Positions 25,171 to 33,951 of a stretch of DNA of 46,684 nucleotides are shown here, piece by piece. The notes under the pieces are model-generated. The model was not told the DNA's origin and did not search any database. It saw nothing but the letters and a program-made list of their open reading frames with translations. Source of the DNA: an uncultured Ignavibacteriota bacterium (GTDB lineage Bacteria; Bacteroidota; Ignavibacteria; UBA10030; UBA8401); the NCBI GenBank assembly GCA_903958625.1, contig CAJBTU010000028.1:1-46684 (forward strand), in the 5' to 3' direction. The position numbers and the translations under genes are program-made. Each line of letters opens with the position of its first letter. Position 1 is the stretch's first letter.

Positions 25171-28100
25171 ATGAAACCATCATCCGCTCTTCTTCTTTGC
25201 ACTATATCATTATTCAGCCTGACTCTGCACTCTCAGGAAATAACCCGGCTTCCGAGCGGCAAACCTTCTGCTGCATACTGGCAGCAGCGGACCGATTACA
25301 ACATTAAAGCAACTTTGAATGCCGAAAAGAAGCTTCTTACCGGAACGGGAACGGTCACCTACTATAATAACTCCCCCGATACTCTGAAAACGATCGTCTG
25401 GCATTTGTACCAGAACATCTTCCGGAAGGATTCATCACCGCGCAAAAATGACGAGGCTTCCACGCGGGCGCTCAGCATCACAAAAGGGATCGAGATCGAA
25501 ACGGTAACGATCAACGGATCGAAAAGCGATCCGCGGGTCGATGAAACAATCATGGAGACACCGCTGGCGGTTCCGCTCCTTCCAAAAACTTCAGCAACCA
25601 TCACGGTGTCATGGAACTATGAGATACCAAAAGATCCGGAGCTGCGCACCGGCAGCGAGGGGAAAGATTTCGGAATATGCCAATGGTATCCTCAAATTGC
25701 GGTGTATGACGACATCCGCGGCTGGGACCGGACGCAATATCTTGGAATTGCGGAATTCTATGCTGAGTACGGAAACTGGAACGTGGAACTGACGGTTCCG
25801 AAAAATTATATTCTTGCTTCAACAGGCACACTTTTAAATCCGAACGACGTTCTCACATCTTCACAACTGAATCGATTTAATTCTATTACAAAAGATTCAA
25901 CCACCCGCATCATCCTTCCCGGCGAGATCGATTCAACAAGCGACATGATCAGCAAAGATTCCATCGTCTGGAAATTTTCCGCGGAGAATGTCCGCGATTT
26001 TGCGTGGGCGGCTTCGCCGAATTATGTGTGGGACGGAACAGTAACAAACGATGGAGTGCGCATCTATGCATTCTATCACCCAAAAGAATACCGTGCTTCG
26101 GTTCCGCTGCTGATGAGCGACGCAACCAACTGGGACGATGGAGCACAGATGGCAAAACAATCCATCGAACATTTTTCAAAAAACTTCGGGAAATATGTCT
26201 ATCCTCAGGCGACCGTTGTCTCCGGTCCTGTTTCAGGAATGGAATATCCGATGATGATCTTTGCGGGATCTGGCGACGCAGTATCGAACATGCTGTATTA
26301 CGTTATCGCTCATGAACTGGGACACGAATGGTATCCGATGATGATCGGGAACAATGAAACAAATTATCCGTTCATGGATGAAGGATTCAACACGTACATT
26401 ACCGCAACGGCCGCAGAAGACCGGTACGGCAATAACGGACTGCTGAACAAGGATTTTCTCGTGCAATACTCCTGGATGAATCCGCCGGAAACAAATGTGC
26501 GCCTGTTCGAACAACGCATGTATCTGATGTCGGCACGCGCAAATAACGAAGCGACAGTGATGGCACATCCTTATGTAATTCCTTCGTCACAGTACGGCGT
26601 GATGGCATATCAAAAACCGGCAACGGTATTGGTGATGCTGGAAGATTTGCTGGGAAAGGAAACCTTCTCCAAAGGTATGAACGAATATTATTCCCGCTGG
26701 CTCTTCAAGCATCCGTATCCCAACGATTTCTTCAATACCATGGAAAACGCTGCCGGCCGGGATCTTGACTGGTTCTGGAACCAATGGTTCGACCAGACAT
26801 GGAAACTGGACATGGCCGTCGATGAGGTGAGCAATGCAGAACATAACGGCATCTGGAGATCAACGATCGTATTGCTCAATGAAGAACAGGCGGTAATGCC
26901 GGCTACGCTGCGTCTTACACTCGACAATGGAACAACACGCGATATCCGGTTCTCCGAAAAAGTATGGGCCAAAGGAAGCCGCGCCGAGATCCTCGTTGAT
27001 TCTCTCCCCGCAAAAGTGAAGAATGTCGTGATCGATCCCGAAATGAAACTCTCCGACGTCGATCGATTGAATAATTCGTGGTCAATGCCTCCCGTGGTCT
27101 TCGACTACGGATTCAATATCGCCAATACCCTCACTTATCCGCTCGATGCATACCGAATCAATGCGGCACCTGCCGTCGGTTTCAATCTGCGCGACGGATT
27201 TGAGCTCGGCACATCCATCAATGGAAATTATATGGTGAGCGATCACAATATTACGCTCAACGCAAAACATGGAATACGCAGCAATGTTCCCGATTACGAA
27301 CTTTTATATTCAACGCCCCTCAGAATGTGGGATCCGCAGCTGACAACGTCTGCACGGTTCTTCCGTTTGGACGGATTCAATGGTTGGCAATGGATGATAG
27401 AGAAAACATTCAATCATCAAAAGAATCTTGCACGCAGTTACCGACGAACATTCATCATCAACACGAGCATCCTTTCCATCCGTGTTAACGATGCGCGTTA
27501 TCTCGGCAATCGTGCGGAGTGGAACACAACAGGCCATCTCGACGCCGGGTTCATCAGTTTAAAATATTTTGAAAATTATTCCTGGGGAAGATTCTTCCTG
27601 CGGCTGGAAGATGAGTTTGGTACACCGACGTCGTCGTTCAGTTATTCAAAGCTGACCAGCGAAGCAAGGTTCGACCATCCGCTTTTCCCGGGCATGAAGG
27701 TCAACTGGAGATTGTTCGCTGGAAATTCAGCCGGATCAGTTCCGGTACAAACTGCGCACTCGCTGACACAGGCAACGCCGCTGGAGAGGTTTGACAGTTG
27801 GTTCTTCCGCACGCCGGTTGTCGGACAATCGCTTCGCGACAACTTCGCAAAATCAGGGGGCGGGAATATGTTCCTGCAGCACGATACAACGGCAATGAAT
27901 GTTGCCGCGTTGAATGTTGCCGTATCGAGCGGACCGTTTGTTCTGTTCGCCGATGCGGGTACATTGTGGGATTCAACAACAACACGGTTCAAACAATTCT
28001 ATTATGATGCCGGAGCGGGATTGCAGCTGAATATCGGGAACATTGGCATTGCTAATTTCAGCACCGGTCCGATCGGACTGGGAATATATTTCCCGATCTA

Positions 28101-28176
28101 TCTTAAGGATCCCGCGCGTCCGGCCGACAAAGAGATCGATTACCGCTGGAGAATTATCTTCGGAGTCCGGTTATAG
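25171..28176 (+). CDS. M1-family metallopeptidase with C-terminal beta-barrel-like domain
   Basis: A 1001-residue exported protein with a signal peptide ending near LTLHSQE. Residues to about 630 are an M1 (gluzincin) aminopeptidase module: a beta-rich N-domain, the substrate loop GMEYPMM in place of GAMEN, and the zinc site HELGH at 381-385 with the third ligand Glu404 in MDEGFN. From about residue 640 the sequence changes to alternating hydrophobic strands, and the last 110 residues (FVLFADAGTLWD, YYDAGAGLQLNIG, GPIGLGIYFPIYL, WRIIFGVRL) read like the end of an outer-membrane barrel of the BamA/D15 type. This suggests a cell-surface peptidase anchored by its own barrel. Confidence 0.82.
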   Translation: MKPSSALLLCTISLFSLTLHSQEITRLPSGKPSAAYWQQRTDYNIKATLNAEKKLLTGTGTVTYYNNSPDTLKTIVWHLYQNIFRKDSSPRKNDEASTRALSITKGIEIETVTINGSKSDPRVDETIMETPLAVPLLPKTSATITVSWNYEIPKDPELRTGSEGKDFGICQWYPQIAVYDDIRGWDRTQYLGIAEFYAEYGNWNVELTVPKNYILASTGTLLNPNDVLTSSQLNRFNSITKDSTTRIILPGEIDSTSDMISKDSIVWKFSAENVRDFAWAASPNYVWDGTVTNDGVRIYAFYHPKEYRASVPLLMSDATNWDDGAQMAKQSIEHFSKNFGKYVYPQATVVSGPVSGMEYPMMIFAGSGDAVSNMLYYVIAHELGHEWYPMMIGNNETNYPFMDEGFNTYITATAAEDRYGNNGLLNKDFLVQYSWMNPPETNVRLFEQRMYLMSARANNEATVMAHPYVIPSSQYGVMAYQKPATVLVMLEDLLGKETFSKGMNEYYSRWLFKHPYPNDFFNTMENAAGRDLDWFWNQWFDQTWKLDMAVDEVSNAEHNGIWRSTIVLLNEEQAVMPATLRLTLDNGTTRDIRFSEKVWAKGSRAEILVDSLPAKVKNVVIDPEMKLSDVDRLNNSWSMPPVVFDYGFNIANTLTYPLDAYRINAAPAVGFNLRDGFELGTSINGNYMVSDHNITLNAKHGIRSNVPDYELLYSTPLRMWDPQLTTSARFFRLDGFNGWQWMIEKTFNHQKNLARSYRRTFIINTSILSIRVNDARYLGNRAEWNTTGHLDAGFISLKYFENYSWGRFFLRLEDEFGTPTSSFSYSKLTSEARFDHPLFPGMKVNWRLFAGNSAGSVPVQTAHSLTQATPLERFDSWFFRTPVVGQSLRDNFAKSGGGNMFLQHDTTAMNVAALNVAVSSGPFVLFADAGTLWDSTTTRFKQFYYDAGAGLQLNIGNIGIANFSTGPIGLGIYFPIYLKDPARPADKEIDYRWRIIFGVRL

Positions 28177-28205
28177 CTATTCAATAATATATTCGGCAGT
28201 TCCGG

Positions 28206-28240
28206 AACCCCGAAGAATAATTCGGGGTTCTTTATTTTAT
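28206..28240 (+). terminator. rho-independent terminator
   Basis: A 10-bp perfect stem GAACCCCGAA / TTCGGGGTTC with a six-base loop, followed by TTTATTTTAT, lies 30 bases after the M1-peptidase stop. Confidence 0.92.
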
Positions 28241-28337
28241 CTGTGGATACATCGGCGTACACTGTATCGTCTGCACGTTCTTTTGCGGAATCAACGAAAT
28301 TATTTACAATATCTTTCTTCCATCATCGTCTGTTACT

Positions 28338-28949
28338 GTGAGTATAACTGATAACAATACGGAACATTCATTGGTCAATGCGATCGCATTAGAAAAACAG
28401 CCTCACGTCCACATCGCCGCGGAACAGACATTCCGGACGGAACGAAAACGCCTGTTCGATTTCATCCGCCGGCGCGTGCGGACAAATGAGGATGCGGAAG
28501 ATATCATGGAGGATGTCTTCTTTCAATTGCTCTCCAGTTACAGCGTTACGGAACCGATCGAGAAAATGACATCGTGGCTCTTCACCGTTGCCCGGAATAA
28601 AGTGATCGATTGGTACAGAAAGAAGCGTCCCGAGTCGTTGCCGCGCGACAACGATGATCCGTCGCTTCCGTTGAACCTGGAAGACATTCTATACGACCCG
28701 ACACAAAATCCCGATCAGGTCTATGCCCGTTCTCTTGTCTGGACGGAACTTGCCGAAGCTTTGGACGGACTGCCGGAAGAACAGAAACAGGTCTTCGTGA
28801 TGCACGAACTGGAAGGGAAAAGTTTCAAGGAGATCGCCGAGATCACCGGCGAACCGCAGAACACGCTTCTTTCAAGAAAACGATATGCCGTGCTCTACCT
28901 GCGAGAACAACTGCAGGAATTATATGATGAATTCGATTTTCATGCTTAA
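28338..28949 (+). CDS. ECF-type RNA polymerase sigma factor
   Basis: A 203-residue sigma-70 family protein starting at GTG 28338 (no earlier ATG fits). Region 2 spans RKRLFDFIRRRVRTNEDAED with the DVFFQLL core-binding part, then WLFTVARNKVIDWYRKKR for -10 recognition. Region 4 is EALDGLPEEQKQVFVMHELE followed by the helix-turn-helix SFKEIAEITGEPQNTLLSRK. No zinc-finger anti-sigma gene is adjacent; instead a small His-rich membrane protein follows. It would direct RNA polymerase to a stress or envelope regulon. Confidence 0.92.
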   Translation: MSITDNNTEHSLVNAIALEKQPHVHIAAEQTFRTERKRLFDFIRRRVRTNEDAEDIMEDVFFQLLSSYSVTEPIEKMTSWLFTVARNKVIDWYRKKRPESLPRDNDDPSLPLNLEDILYDPTQNPDQVYARSLVWTELAEALDGLPEEQKQVFVMHELEGKSFKEIAEITGEPQNTLLSRKRYAVLYLREQLQELYDEFDFHA

Positions 28950-28959
28950 AAAAATAATC

Positions 28960-29001
28960 GCAGGCTTCGGTCTGCAAAAAACCGCAGCCCGAAAGCTGCG
29001 G
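28960..29001 (+). promoter_or_regulatory. two hairpins in the leader of the small membrane protein gene
   Basis: GCAG / CTGC (28960-28975, UUCG-like loop) and CCGCAGC / GCTGCGG (28982-29001, loop CCGAAA) lie in tandem between the sigma factor and the next gene, just before its AAGGAG. The CTGC of the first can also pair with the GCAG of the second. No T-tract follows, so attenuation or translational control is possible but unproven. Confidence 0.35.
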
Positions 29002-29024
29002 ACACAGAATAAGGAGATACAACA

Positions 29025-29369
29025 ATGAAATACTGGTGGATAGGAAAAGCTGCAAAATTTATTCTCTTCGTTACCGCAATGATCGCGTTGTTCGGATTTG
29101 CCGTAATGCAGTTATGGAACTGGTTGATCCCGGAGATATTCCACGGACCGGCCGTCACATATTGGCAAGCGATGGGTCTTCTGCTTCTTTCGCACATTCT
29201 TGTGCGCGGATGGCACGGACACAGCGGAATGGGATGGAAATCTCACCGGTGGAAACACCGCATGGAAGAAAAACTTGCTGCCATGACCCCCGAAGAACGG
29301 GACCAGTTCAAAGCTGAGTGGAAACGCCGATGCGGACATTATCCCGGCGAAGAAAAAAAAGAATCGTAA
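29025..29369 (+). CDS. small His-rich membrane protein following an ECF sigma gene
   Basis: A 114-residue protein with an AAGGAG site eight bases before the ATG. Two membrane helices (IGKAAKFILFVTAMIALFGF, and WQAMGLLLLSHILV) are followed by a His-rich stretch (RGWHGHSGMGWKSHRWKHRM) and a charged helix with MTPEERDQFKAEWKRRCGH. This tail resembles the short LTxEE/PEER helices of Spy/CpxP-like and related metal- or envelope-stress proteins, but I do not assign it. Its position directly after the ECF sigma gene suggests a membrane sensor or anti-sigma-like role. Confidence 0.7.
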   Translation: MKYWWIGKAAKFILFVTAMIALFGFAVMQLWNWLIPEIFHGPAVTYWQAMGLLLLSHILVRGWHGHSGMGWKSHRWKHRMEEKLAAMTPEERDQFKAEWKRRCGHYPGEEKKES

Positions 29370-29374
29370 TACAG

Positions 29375-29411
29375 ACACCGTCATGCTGAACCAAATTCGG
29401 CATGACGGTGT
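29375..29411 (+). terminator. long hairpin after the small membrane protein gene
   Basis: ACACCGTCATGC pairs with GCATGACGGTGT, and the stem can extend inward (CTGAA / TTCGG with one wobble). The following T-tract is weak (TGTATAATT). It may be a terminator or a dispersed palindrome; it includes GTCATGCTGAA. Confidence 0.55.
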
Positions 29412-29461
29412 TGTATAATTAACAAATTCGATTCACAACAATTTAATCACTAGGGGAAAAA

Positions 29462-30148
29462 ATGAATATCGGAATACTTGGTGCCGGCGGCGTTGCCCGC
29501 GCAATTGCTGCAAAACTTGTTTCGCTCGGACACTCTGTGATGCTTGGAACACGTAACGTGGAAGAAACAAAGAACAGAACAACGGGAGACACAATGGGGA
29601 ACGTCTCTTTTCAGGAGTGGTCATTAAAGAATAGTACCGTTACCGTCGGCACATTTGCCGATGCAGCGGCGTTCGGAGCAATGCTTGTTAATGCAACCAC
29701 GGGCAGCGGTTCTCTTCCCGCCCTTGCTGCGGCCGGAGAAAATAATCTTAACGGAAAGATCCTCATCGATATTTCCAATCCGCTCGATTTTTCTAAAGGA
29801 TTTCCTCCGTCGCTGACCGTTTCCAATACCGATTCGCTCGGAGAACAGATCCAACGAGCATATCCGAAACTGAATGTGGTGAAAGCATTCAACACTCTTT
29901 CCAGTCCGCTGATGGTGAATCCGTCGCTCGTGAACAACGGAGATCACACGCTGCCGGTCTGCGGTAACGATGCCGAAGCAAAGAAAAAAGTTGTTTCACT
30001 TTTGAACACCTTTGGATGGAAGAGCGAAAATATTCTTGATCTCGGCGACATCACCAACGCCCGCGGAACCGAAGCATTCCTTTTGCTGTGGATACGTATG
30101 TTCGGCGCATTCCAAACACCGATGTTCCAAATGAAGATTGTAAAGTAA
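29462..30148 (+). CDS. NADPH-dependent dinucleotide-binding oxidoreductase (F420-oxidoreductase-like)
   Basis: A 228-residue protein with an N-terminal Rossmann fold, MNIGILGAGGVARAIAAKL, and a basic LGTRNVEETK loop that suits NADPH. The rest fits the COG2085 / F420-dependent NADP reductase-like family: LVNATTGSGSLPALAA, ILIDISNPLDF, VVKAFNTLSSPLMVNP. True F420 use cannot be inferred, as most bacterial members have no known substrate. An AGGGG site precedes the ATG. Its stop overlaps the ATG of the next gene (TAATG), so the two are coupled. Confidence 0.85.
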   Translation: MNIGILGAGGVARAIAAKLVSLGHSVMLGTRNVEETKNRTTGDTMGNVSFQEWSLKNSTVTVGTFADAAAFGAMLVNATTGSGSLPALAAAGENNLNGKILIDISNPLDFSKGFPPSLTVSNTDSLGEQIQRAYPKLNVVKAFNTLSSPLMVNPSLVNNGDHTLPVCGNDAEAKKKVVSLLNTFGWKSENILDLGDITNARGTEAFLLLWIRMFGAFQTPMFQMKIVK

Positions 30149-30987
30149 TGAACGGAAAAATCTGCCTTATCACCGGTGCAACCGGAGGAATTGGAAAAGA
30201 GACTGCACTCGGACTCGCACAACAGGGAGCAACGGTTGTGATCGTGGGACGGGACGAAGCGAAGACCACTGCTGTTGTTGAAGAGATCAAACGGGCGTCA
30301 AACAATCCCGGCATCCATTATCTGATCGTTGATCTATCCTCGCAACAGGATGTGCGCGCTGTTGCGCGCCAATTCAAAGAACGGTTCGCGCGGCTTGATG
30401 TGCTGGTGAACAATGCCGGCGGTGTATTTTCCGGGCGGCGGACAACCGTTGACGGAATTGAATATACTTTCGCGCTGAATCATCTTGCATATTTTCTGCT
30501 GACAAATGAATTGATCGATCTTCTGAAACAAAGCGCCCCATCCCGCATCATCAATCTTTCATCGGAGGCTCAGCGGGGAGCAAGGCTCGACTGGAACAAT
30601 CTGCAGGGAGAGAAACACTACAGTTCGTTTGGACAGTACTGCTTCACCAAACTGACAAACATCATGTTCACGTACGAGCTGGACCGGCGGCTGCGCGGAA
30701 GCAATGTAACCGTTAATGCCGTTCATCCGGGCGTTGTGTCATCCGGTTTCGGTACCACGCTTGGACGCCGCTTGCAGATACTGTATTCCTATATCCGTCC
30801 CTTCATGCGATCCTCGAAAAAAGGAGCGGAGACAGTGATCTATCTTGCCTCGTCCCGCGAAACGGCAGAGATCAGCGGAAAATATTATTTTGATAAAAAA
30901 CAGATCCGGTCTCAACAGGTATCCTACGATGAATCTGCGGCGAAAAAACTCTGGCGGATCAGCGAACAACTTATCGGGCAGGCGTAA
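30148..30987 (+). CDS. short-chain dehydrogenase/reductase
   Basis: A 279-residue classical SDR starting at ATG 30148, which shares a base with the previous stop. It has the cofactor motif TGATGGIG, NNAGG, the catalytic Ser in INLSSEAQ and the YxxxK pair in YCFTK. The C-terminal region (VNAVHPGVVSSGFG) resembles retinol-dehydrogenase/WW-domain-oxidoreductase-like SDRs. It likely reduces or oxidises a carbonyl/alcohol with NADP(H); the substrate is not predictable. It is coupled with the dinucleotide-binding oxidoreductase upstream. Confidence 0.9.
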   Translation: MNGKICLITGATGGIGKETALGLAQQGATVVIVGRDEAKTTAVVEEIKRASNNPGIHYLIVDLSSQQDVRAVARQFKERFARLDVLVNNAGGVFSGRRTTVDGIEYTFALNHLAYFLLTNELIDLLKQSAPSRIINLSSEAQRGARLDWNNLQGEKHYSSFGQYCFTKLTNIMFTYELDRRLRGSNVTVNAVHPGVVSSGFGTTLGRRLQILYSYIRPFMRSSKKGAETVIYLASSRETAEISGKYYFDKKQIRSQQVSYDESAAKKLWRISEQLIGQA

Positions 30988-30998
30988 TTTCAATTACT

Positions 30999-32222
30999 AT
31001 GAACGATTCTCAACAAACTAAGCGGAAATCAATGCCAATAAATGCTGTTTTCTTTCTCTGGATCGGAATAATGGTCACCGTTCTCGGTCTCGGCTACTAT
31101 TATATGGGACAGCGAATCATCATTCCTTTCAAACTTGAGGCGCCGTATAAACAGATTGCCTGGAGCGTATTAACGCTGATGTATCTAATCCCGTTCAGCT
31201 CCTTCTTTCTTCTTCGCGTGGCGGAGAAATGGAGCGATTTCTTTTCGTGGATCGGTTACGTCGGACTTGGCTTTCTCTCATTCGTTTTTGTCATGCTTTT
31301 TTTCCGTGATATGGCGTGGTTACTGGGATTGGCCGGACAGAAACTATTCTCACTCCTCTCCTCATCACCGCAAACGGTCGATGCGGCAAAAAGGGAATTT
31401 CTGCTGCAGACAACAAATCTTGGCGTGCTGGGAGTTGCGGGAACGCTGACGGCGTACGGAGTATATGAAGCACGGAAAACTCCGGGGATCGTCAATATCG
31501 ATATTCCGATCGCGAAACTTCCGCAGGAGTTCGACGGATTCAGGATCGTGCAGATCAGCGACATTCATGCAGGGCTTACCATTAAGCGGGACTTCATTGA
31601 AGTAATAGCCGATGAAGTACGGAAACTTGCTCCCGATCTGATAGCCTTTACCGGCGACATGGCGGATGGTTCCGTCCTTCATTTGAAGAACGAACTGGCT
31701 CCGCTTGCCGATGTCTATGCTCCGCACGGAAAATTTTTCGTTACCGGCAATCATGAATATTATTCCGGTGCCGATCAGTGGGTTGCACACGCACGCGAGA
31801 TGGGGTACGATGTGTTGATGAACGAACACCGTCTGGTAACAAAGAACGGTGCATCGTTTGTTCTTGCCGGGGTCACCGATTACAGCGGAGGGGGTTTCTC
31901 GCCGGCTCATAAATCCGATCCGTCAAAAGCGCTGAATGGCGCCCCAAAGGATCTGGCAAAAATTCTGCTGGCTCATCAGCCGCGCACGTTATTCCATGTG
32001 AACGATCTCGATCTGGATCTGGTGCTGATGGGACATACACACGGCGGACAATTTTTTCCGTGGAATCTTGTTGCAACAATCGGACAGCCGTTCATTAAAG
32101 GATTAAACAAATACAATGACCGGACATGGGCGTATGTGAGCAAAGGAACAGGTTATTGGGGTCCTCCGGTGCGTGTCGGAGCCCGGTCGGAAATTACGGT
32201 GCTGACGTTGAAAAAAGCATAA
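30999..32222 (+). CDS. membrane-anchored metallophosphoesterase
   Basis: A 407-residue protein with about four N-terminal membrane helices and a C-terminal calcineurin-like phosphoesterase domain. The metal-binding motifs are complete: QISDIHAG, FTGDMADG, VTGNHEYY, LLAHQPR and MGHTHGGQFFP. This is the YkuE/YaeI-like architecture; related enzymes act on membrane lipids such as UDP-diacylglucosamine, but the substrate here is unproven. It starts 11 bases after the SDR gene and a terminator follows, so the three form one operon. Confidence 0.9.
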   Translation: MNDSQQTKRKSMPINAVFFLWIGIMVTVLGLGYYYMGQRIIIPFKLEAPYKQIAWSVLTLMYLIPFSSFFLLRVAEKWSDFFSWIGYVGLGFLSFVFVMLFFRDMAWLLGLAGQKLFSLLSSSPQTVDAAKREFLLQTTNLGVLGVAGTLTAYGVYEARKTPGIVNIDIPIAKLPQEFDGFRIVQISDIHAGLTIKRDFIEVIADEVRKLAPDLIAFTGDMADGSVLHLKNELAPLADVYAPHGKFFVTGNHEYYSGADQWVAHAREMGYDVLMNEHRLVTKNGASFVLAGVTDYSGGGFSPAHKSDPSKALNGAPKDLAKILLAHQPRTLFHVNDLDLDLVLMGHTHGGQFFPWNLVATIGQPFIKGLNKYNDRTWAYVSKGTGYWGPPVRVGARSEITVLTLKKA

Positions 32223-32256
32223 ATAAAAACAGAGGAATTATCGAAAAGATTTTTAG

Positions 32257-32280
32257 ATGCGGACGAAAGTCCGCATTTTC
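32257..32280. terminator. rho-independent terminator
   Basis: An 8-bp stem ATGCGGAC / GTCCGCAT closed by a GAAA tetraloop and followed by TTTCATTTTT lies between the convergent phosphoesterase and arginase-family genes. The left side is T-rich (GATTTTTAG), giving less support for the minus direction. Confidence 0.85.
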
Positions 32281-32306
32281 ATTTTTAAAATCGCGGGAGA
32301 AAAAAT

Positions 32307-33281
32307 CTAACGGTTTGCAACACCGGTAAGAAAGTACATTATGGCAAGTGCGGCTAATTTTGCGGTTCGTCCGTCCTGATCGAATTTAGGATTGAGTTCA
32401 ACAATATCGATGAGTTGAGTTTTGCGTCGTTTGCCTGCGAAGAGGGCGGCGGTGAGAAATTCCTCGGCGGTAAATCCGGTCGGCAGCGGTGCGCTTACTC
32501 CCGGAGCATCGGCGCTGTGCACTACATCCAGGTCAAAACTGACATAGAGTGAATCCACGGATGAAGTTGACAGTTCGTACGCAAGCTCGAGCGTTTTTGA
32601 AATTCCTTCGGCCCGCACATCGCGGAGCGAAAAGACGGTCGCGCCCCGCTCTATCAATTCAGCATAATGGGCGGCAGAATTTGCAAACGATTGAATGCCG
32701 ACCTCAACAAGGTTCATGGCGTTCAGCGCCGAGCCCTGCATATCCAGCATCTGGCGGAACGAGGTGCCGCTGTTCCGTTTCGGTATCGGTTTATAGTAAT
32801 CCAGGTGGGTATCGATATTGATCACGCCGACATTCTTCTTCCCTTTGGAAAGAGCCAGGAAGTTCGGAAAAGCTATATCGTGTCCTCCCCCGAGCACAAT
32901 CGGTATGATGCCGGCGGCCACAAGGGTATGCACTACTTCCGTTATTGTTTCGTGTGTCTTCTCAAGCGTTTTTCCGATTTTAATATTACCGAAATCGAAT
33001 ATCGGGAGGCTGGATAGCGAATTTTCTTTGCCGACAACAAAGGGGGTCCGTTTATAGAACTCCGCACGTATCGCGTCCGGTCCCTCCTTAGCGCCGATAC
33101 GGCCTCCGTTGCGCTTTACTCCCTCATCCGTCGGTACGCCGACGATGCCGATCTTCACGTCGTTGGTGAATTTTTTTTCTCCGCGAAGGACGAGATCCCC
33201 CATCCGCGGATCGGAAGCATCCTTGCGCGAGAAGAAGAGTGTGTCATTCGGTGCAATCAGGGATCGGAAAATTGTGCTCAT
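32307..33281 (-). CDS. arginase/agmatinase/formimidoylglutamase family hydrolase
   Basis: About 324 residues from the ATG at 33281 (the frame to 33374 is a poor leader). The binuclear-manganese ligands are visible: GGGHD, INIDTHLDYY (usual DAHxD) and SFDLDVVHSADAPG. The segment RNSGTSFRQML resembles the formimidoylglutamase (HutG) subgroup, which has NSGTPFRQ. It would hydrolyse a guanidino- or formimidoyl-compound. There is no hutH, hutU or hutI nearby, so the substrate remains open. The gene is divergent from mreD. Confidence 0.82.
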   Translation of the reverse strand: MSTIFRSLIAPNDTLFFSRKDASDPRMGDLVLRGEKKFTNDVKIGIVGVPTDEGVKRNGGRIGAKEGPDAIRAEFYKRTPFVVGKENSLSSLPIFDFGNIKIGKTLEKTHETITEVVHTLVAAGIIPIVLGGGHDIAFPNFLALSKGKKNVGVINIDTHLDYYKPIPKRNSGTSFRQMLDMQGSALNAMNLVEVGIQSFANSAAHYAELIERGATVFSLRDVRAEGISKTLELAYELSTSSVDSLYVSFDLDVVHSADAPGVSAPLPTGFTAEEFLTAALFAGKRRKTQLIDIVELNPKFDQDGRTAKLAALAIMYFLTGVANR

Positions 33282-33400
33282 ACGTAATGCTAAAGTTATG
33301 AAAGTTCCCGCAAGATGCAAGTAAAGTTTTTGCATCTTGTTCCAATTTACTGTAATATTCATAAAATTATCCAAATACCATTCGTTAATATTCTACTTTG

Positions 33401-33889
33401 ATGCCGAAACACGTACGGTTAATTCTCATCACGCTTCTTTTCGTAACACTGCAAACAACGATCGTCAGTTTTACATCCATCGCAAATATCATCCCCGATG
33501 TGATGCTCATCTGGATCGTCTACATTGCCATTACACAGGGACAGATACCGGCAACCGTATACGGATTTGCGATCGGGCTTTTGCTCGATCTTATCAGCGG
33601 GCAGTTCCTCGGTCTGTCCGCATTATCAAAAACAATCGCGGGCTTTCTTTCCGGATATTTTTTTCATGAGAACAAGATCGATCTCAATCTGGCGAACTAT
33701 CAATTCCTGATCTTTGTCGGAATTTCTTCCATTGTCCATAACCTTATTTATTTTATCATTTTCACTCAGGGAAGCGATGTCGGTCTCTTCACCGCAGTTT
33801 TCCGGTTCGGATTGCTGTCTGCGCTGTACACCACGTTCGTTGCAACAATACCAATGTTCATTAATGCACGCAGACCGTCCCTGCGGTGA
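33401..33889 (+). CDS. mreD: rod shape-determining protein MreD
   Basis: A 162-residue protein with five predicted membrane helices, starting at the ATG at 33401 rather than the TTG three bases before. It shows the MreD pattern: ANIIPDVMLIWIVYIAITQG, GFAIGLLLDLISGQFLGLSAL and a final LYTTFVATI. MreD is an inner-membrane part of the elongasome that couples MreB/MreC to PBP2 and RodA. mrdA and rodA follow on the same strand. mreB and mreC are not upstream. Confidence 0.9.
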   Translation: MPKHVRLILITLLFVTLQTTIVSFTSIANIIPDVMLIWIVYIAITQGQIPATVYGFAIGLLLDLISGQFLGLSALSKTIAGFLSGYFFHENKIDLNLANYQFLIFVGISSIVHNLIYFIIFTQGSDVGLFTAVFRFGLLSALYTTFVATIPMFINARRPSLR

Positions 33890-33951
33890 CTGTGTGGAGA
33901 ATTATTCCTTTATCAGGGTTCGGCAGTCCAACGTAATAAACGCAAAGTACT

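Noticed and set aside
31365-31910. A 181-codon antisense reading frame inside the phosphoesterase gene
   Set aside because: The sense strand encodes a complete metallophosphoesterase; the antisense product is low in recognisable features.
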